A stretch of 64,000 nucleotides of DNA from NCBI RefSeq assembly GCF_014646515.1, contig NZ_BMNK01000015.1, positions 185,440 to 249,439 of the forward strand. The letters are read 5' to 3'. The notes under the pieces were generated by a model. It searched no databases. It saw only the letters and a list, made by a program, of their open reading frames with translations, and was not told the DNA's origin. Source of the stretch: Nonomuraea glycinis (lineage in GTDB: Bacteria; Actinomycetota; Actinomycetes; Streptosporangiales; Streptosporangiaceae). Position 1 is the first letter of the stretch. The number at the start of each line of letters is the position of its first letter. Positions 60,783 to 64,000 of the stretch are shown piece by piece. The position numbers were made by a program, and so were the translations under genes.

Positions 60783-61765
60783 AGCCCGTCATCCATTCGC
60801 TGGCTCCCACCGGCCACACCGGAGGACGCGTCTATTTGCGGATGCTTCAACAACTGACCAGCGAGGAGATCACCTGGCGGACCGTGCCGGACTTCAAGCG
60901 CAGCGACCGGACTCGCCGCTGGCGAACCATGCGGCATCTGTCCACTATTGCCCCGCACATCCGCGCCCTGCACGACGCGCCAGGCGCCTTCGTCTGGGAC
61001 GACCTCAGCCTGCTGCTGTTCGCCCCCTCCATGAGGGCACGGACGATCTTCGTCTTCCACCATTACGAGCCACTCCAGCACGACTCCGCACCGATCCAGG
61101 CCCAACTCTGGCAGCAGCTCTTCAGCGTGCTGCCGCAATGCGCGGCCGTCGTGTGCGTGGCACCCTACTGGGCACGATTCCTCCAAGCCCGTGGCGTGGA
61201 CAAGGTGCACGTCGTCTACAACTCTGTCGACATGACCGAGATCGACCACGTCCGCAGCCTGGACAAGACCGAGTGCCGGGCCGCATACGGCCTGCCGCCC
61301 GACGGTGTGCTGGTCTACGCGGGCAAGGCGGTACACGGGAAAGGCACCGATCTCATCACTACCGCCGCCGACCAGGACCGGCGGCTGCATGTGATCACCA
61401 CGGGAAGCAACACCATCGGCCGTACCGGCCCGCACTTCAACCTGCCCCGCCAGCAGTACCTCCGCCTGCTGCACGCCTGCGACGTCGGCGTGTTCACTCC
61501 TCAGATAGCCGAAGGTTGGAGCCGCTGCGCCGCCGAGGCCCTTCTGATCGGCTTGCCCTGCCTCATCCAGCCGATCGCCGGGCTGGGCGACCTCGCTCGC
61601 CTGACCGGTCAGCCCGCCCCCGATCTCCACCACCTGGCACACCAGCTCCACGAGCGCGCCGCCGCGCCACCGGCGGACATGAAGCTCGTCTACGACGCGC
61701 TCGCACGCTACGACCTCAACTACTTCCAGCAGGCATGGAACGCCGTGCTGGCTACCGTTACCTAG
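60779..61765 (+). CDS. Second glycosyltransferase (GT4-like)
   Basis: 328 residues. GT-B signs: TGHTGGRVYLRML, VVCVAPYWARFLQARGVDKV with VVYNSVD, LVYAGKAVHGKGTDL, and the C-terminal IAEGWSRCAAEALLIGLPCL loop. It is the last gene of the plus-strand island and its 3' end touches the convergent GluRS gene with a four-base overlap. Donor and acceptor unknown. Confidence 0.8.
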   Translation: MKPVIHSLAPTGHTGGRVYLRMLQQLTSEEITWRTVPDFKRSDRTRRWRTMRHLSTIAPHIRALHDAPGAFVWDDLSLLLFAPSMRARTIFVFHHYEPLQHDSAPIQAQLWQQLFSVLPQCAAVVCVAPYWARFLQARGVDKVHVVYNSVDMTEIDHVRSLDKTECRAAYGLPPDGVLVYAGKAVHGKGTDLITTAADQDRRLHVITTGSNTIGRTGPHFNLPRQQYLRLLHACDVGVFTPQIAEGWSRCAAEALLIGLPCLIQPIAGLGDLARLTGQPAPDLHHLAHQLHERAAAPPADMKLVYDALARYDLNYFQQAWNAVLATVT

Positions 61766-63177
61766 GATCCGGCCAACCGCAGCAGCGCGGCGTCCAGACG
61801 CGCCAGCGTTCGATCACGGCCGAGCAATTCCAAAGACTCGAACAGCGGCAGCCCGACCGTCCGTCCTGTGACCGTGACCCGGACCGGGGCCTGCGCTTTG
61901 CCCAGCTTCAGCCCGTGACTCTCGCCCACGACCGTAAGCACGCTCTTCAGCTCATCGGCCAGCCACGTCGCACCCGCGTACGCGGCCCGAACATCATGCA
62001 GCAGCTCGGCCGCGCCCGGCTTCATCGCCTTGGCCCACGACGCCTCGTCGAACACCGGCGCGTCCAAGAACAGGAAGTCCACGTAGTTCGTGATCTCCGA
62101 CAGGAGCGCCAGCCGTGTCTGCGCCAGTGGAGCCACCTCCGCGAACACAGCCGGGTCGAACGCTTCGTCCGGCCACGGCGCATAGGGGGCGGTCACCCAC
62201 GGCGCACAGGCTGCGCTGAACGCGTCAGCAGACAGAGCCCTGATGTACTCGCCGTTGAACGCCGTCAGCTTCTTCACGTCGAAGAACGCCGGCGAGCTGT
62301 TCACGTCCTCGATCCGGAAGAGCCGCTCCATCTCCTCGTACGGCATGATCTCCCGATCGTCGCCCGGCCCCCAACCCAGCAACATCAGGTAATTGACCAT
62401 CGCCTCCGGCAGGAACCCGTCGGCCAGGTAGTCCTCCAGCGCCACCTTGTCGCGCCGCTTTGACAGCTTCTGCCGCTTGGCATTGACGATGACCGGTAGA
62501 TGCGCCCACACCGGCGGCCTGGCGCCCAGAGCCTCCCACAGCAGTTGCTGCTTGGGTGTGTTCGACAGGTGCTCCTCTCCCCGGATCACCTGCGTAATGC
62601 CCTCGTCCAGGTCGTCGACCACGTTGGCCAGCAGAAACACCGGAGACCCGTCACCCCGGGCGATCACGAAGTCCTCGATCGAGGCGTTAGGGAAGATCGG
62701 CCGGCCGCGGACGAGATCCTCCACCACGGTCTCGCCCTCATCCGGCGTACGGAACCGCAGCGCTCGCCCTTCGACGAACTCGAGCTCCCGCTCACGGCAG
62801 AACCCGTCATATCCGAGATGCTCGGATCCGGTCCGCTCCTTGAGCTGCTCGCGGGTGCAGTCGCAGTAGTACGCCCGCCCAGCCGCAAACAGCCGCAGGG
62901 CCGCTTCCCTGTGTCGCTTGGCGTTCTCAGACTGGAAGTACGGCCCTTCAAAAGCCGGATCAGCGGCGTTGATCCCAATCGCCGCCAAGGCGTCGATGAT
63001 GCCCTGGGTCCACTCCGGCCGGTTACGGGCCGCGTCGGTGTCCTCGATGCGGAGCACGAACGTGCCCCCGGATTGTCGCGCCACCGCCCAGTTGTACAGA
63101 GCCGACCGCGCCCCACCCACATGGAACATCCCAGTAGGAGAAGGAGCAAAACGCACACGAACCGAAGACGCTGACAC
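61762..63177 (-). CDS. gltX: Glutamyl-tRNA synthetase (GluRS)
   Basis: 471 residues from GTG 63177; a TTG at 63186 is an alternative. Class I motifs: PSPTGMFHVGGAR (the HIGH-like site, reading FHVG) and KLSKRRDK (KMSKS-like). Zinc-like CDCTREQ and the anticodon-binding C-terminus complete a normal-length GluRS. It could be the housekeeping enzyme, or a second copy supplying Glu-tRNA to a pathway. No tRNA gene is nearby. It is convergent with the biosynthetic operon. Confidence 0.93.
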   Translation of the reverse strand: MSASSVRVRFAPSPTGMFHVGGARSALYNWAVARQSGGTFVLRIEDTDAARNRPEWTQGIIDALAAIGINAADPAFEGPYFQSENAKRHREAALRLFAAGRAYYCDCTREQLKERTGSEHLGYDGFCRERELEFVEGRALRFRTPDEGETVVEDLVRGRPIFPNASIEDFVIARGDGSPVFLLANVVDDLDEGITQVIRGEEHLSNTPKQQLLWEALGARPPVWAHLPVIVNAKRQKLSKRRDKVALEDYLADGFLPEAMVNYLMLLGWGPGDDREIMPYEEMERLFRIEDVNSSPAFFDVKKLTAFNGEYIRALSADAFSAACAPWVTAPYAPWPDEAFDPAVFAEVAPLAQTRLALLSEITNYVDFLFLDAPVFDEASWAKAMKPGAAELLHDVRAAYAGATWLADELKSVLTVVGESHGLKLGKAQAPVRVTVTGRTVGLPLFESLELLGRDRTLARLDAALLRLAGS

Positions 63178-63390
63178 GCTGCACAACTCTACCGATCAGA
63201 CCGCGAGGAGCCCGGCTATTGGTAGCTTCTGCCATCGATGTGATCGTCTGGGACGTCAGCAGTAAGGGCAATCGCCGCGAGTTACTGTTCGAGTGTGGCG
63301 AAATCCCGAGGCTGTAGATCTCGGCGCGCCTCCCACGGTCAATCGTTCGGGGTCGACGACACCGTACGGATGGACGCGCCGAGCAGCCAT
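63178..63390. other. Region between gltX and the type I-E array, with one eroded repeat
   Basis: About 210 bp. The segment 63330-63357 ends CGGGGTCGAC and lies exactly 61 nt before the next repeat start, so it looks like an eroded I-E unit. The remainder, including the gltX promoter area, shows no gene. Confidence 0.45.
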
Positions 63391-64000
63391 GGACAATCCC
63401 CGCGGGCGCGGCCGACACGCCCGGCCCCGATCCAGGTGGCATGTCGGGCGGACCATCCCCGCAGGCGCGGGGCCGACTCGGCATCCCAGACCGTCCAAAT
63501 CTCCGCCATGGGACCATCCCCGCGGGCGCGGGGCCGACGTCGTGTACCTCGTCCCCCTTGTCCGCAGCGACGGACCATCCCCGCGGGCGCGGGGCCGACT
63601 AGCTCTTGAGCAGCCGGTAGACCTCAGCCTCGGGACCATCCCCGCAGGCGCGGGGCCGACGCCCCGTCACGAACCACCGCGACCGGGCCCATAGGACCAT
63701 CCCCGCGGGCGCGGGGCCGACAGCCTCCCCAACAACGCACGCATGTACGACTACGGACCATCCCCGCGGGCGCGGGGCCGACTGCTCTGCGGCATCTCGC
63801 TCGCTCTGCCACGTCGGACCATCCCCGCGGGCGCGGGGCCGACTCACGGAGGAGGCGGACTCCGCCACGGGCGTGGGAACCATCCCCGCGGGCGCGGGGC
63901 CGACCCCCAGGCCACGTCTATGGCAAAGCTGATCGCCGGACCATCCCCGCGGGCGCGGGGCCGACCCCCAGGCCACGTCTATGGCAAAGCTGATCGCCGG
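63391..64000 (-). CRISPR. Type I-E CRISPR array (leader-distal end, runs off the window)
   Basis: 28-nt repeats (GGACCATCCCCGCGGG...GGGGCCGAC) start at 63391 (two bases short), 63450, 63511, 63572, 63633, 63694, 63755, 63816, 63877 and 63938, with 33-nt spacers. The complement has the CCCCGCG...GCGGGGAT order of the E. coli I-E repeat, so transcription is leftward and the leader lies beyond 64000. Decay at the left end agrees. The spacers 63905-63937 and 63966-63998 are identical. No type I-E cas gene is in the window. Confidence 0.95.

Noticed and set aside
63178..63330. A leader for the type I-E array at its left side
   Set aside because: Repeat orientation and decay at the left end both indicate that the leader lies to the right, outside the window.
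1..64000. tRNA or rRNA genes
   Set aside because: I saw no cloverleaf with conserved GGTTCGANTCC-type loop or rRNA sequence in the intergenic regions, most of which are short.

Overview
This is high-GC DNA (about 65-70% by eye, with GTG/TTG starts and GTGA/ATGA gene overlaps). It fits a filamentous actinomycete. A Tad pilus locus with a LysM-BTAD regulator, a DUF2637 remnant, NB-ARC/TPR proteins and a mycothrix-type biosynthetic island point towards the Streptosporangiales/Streptomycetales side, but no marker here fixes the genus.

Layout. 1-1.4 kb: decayed type I-E CRISPR repeats, a small lipoprotein-like ORF and a broken DUF2637 gene. 1.5-5.4 kb: CRISPR arrays 1 and 2, each behind a copy of the same leader, with two small membrane-protein genes between them. 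5.4-13.6 kb (minus strand): a translationally coupled five-gene type III-D operon. Its gene set (cas10 with GGDD and no HD, a Csx10-type fusion with a helical C-terminus, a double Cas7, Csx19 and a TIGR03986-type RAMP) matches the III-D variant known from Synechocystis (III-Dv). 13.8-18.4 kb: candidate signalling effectors, namely a two-TM SAVED protein, a large CARF-like protein and an unrecognised protein. 18.5-27.4 kb: array 3 and a type I-B operon cas6-cas8(Cst1)-cas7-cas5::cas3-cas4-cas1-cas2. 27.4-30.3 kb: array 4, split by an IS256-family element with an 8-bp target duplication. 30.4-40.8 kb: a LysM/BTAD regulator, the Tad/Flp pilus locus and two accessory exported proteins. 41-50.7 kb: a secreted protein; two convergent effector + NB-ARC-TPR pairs that share an amyloid-like GRVYQAGRDQ peptide; a resolvase; and a decayed inverted copy of the end of the Tad locus. 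50.8-63.2 kb: a compact putative biosynthetic island with a D-amino-acid oxidase, a regulator, two glycosyltransferases, a hydroxyacid-dehydrogenase homologue, two radical SAM enzymes, a carbamoyltransferase, a RelA/SpoT-type HD protein and a GluRS. 63.3-64 kb: the leader-distal end of a type I-E array, read on the minus strand, running off the window.

How it fits together. Arrays 1-4 share a leader and nearly one repeat, and there is one Cas6 and one Cas1/Cas2/Cas4 set, so I infer that I-B (DNA interference, adaptation, processing) and III-D (RNA-guided, cyclic oligonucleotide signalling) draw on the same crRNAs. An intact Cas10 GGDD next to a membrane SAVED protein and a CARF-like protein suggests a cyclic-oligoadenylate branch ending at the membrane. 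The NB-ARC pairs and the orphan I-E array make this a defence island. Several genes outside the cas operons carry single-base indels in short runs of one base, so the accessory genes are decaying or the assembly has local errors.
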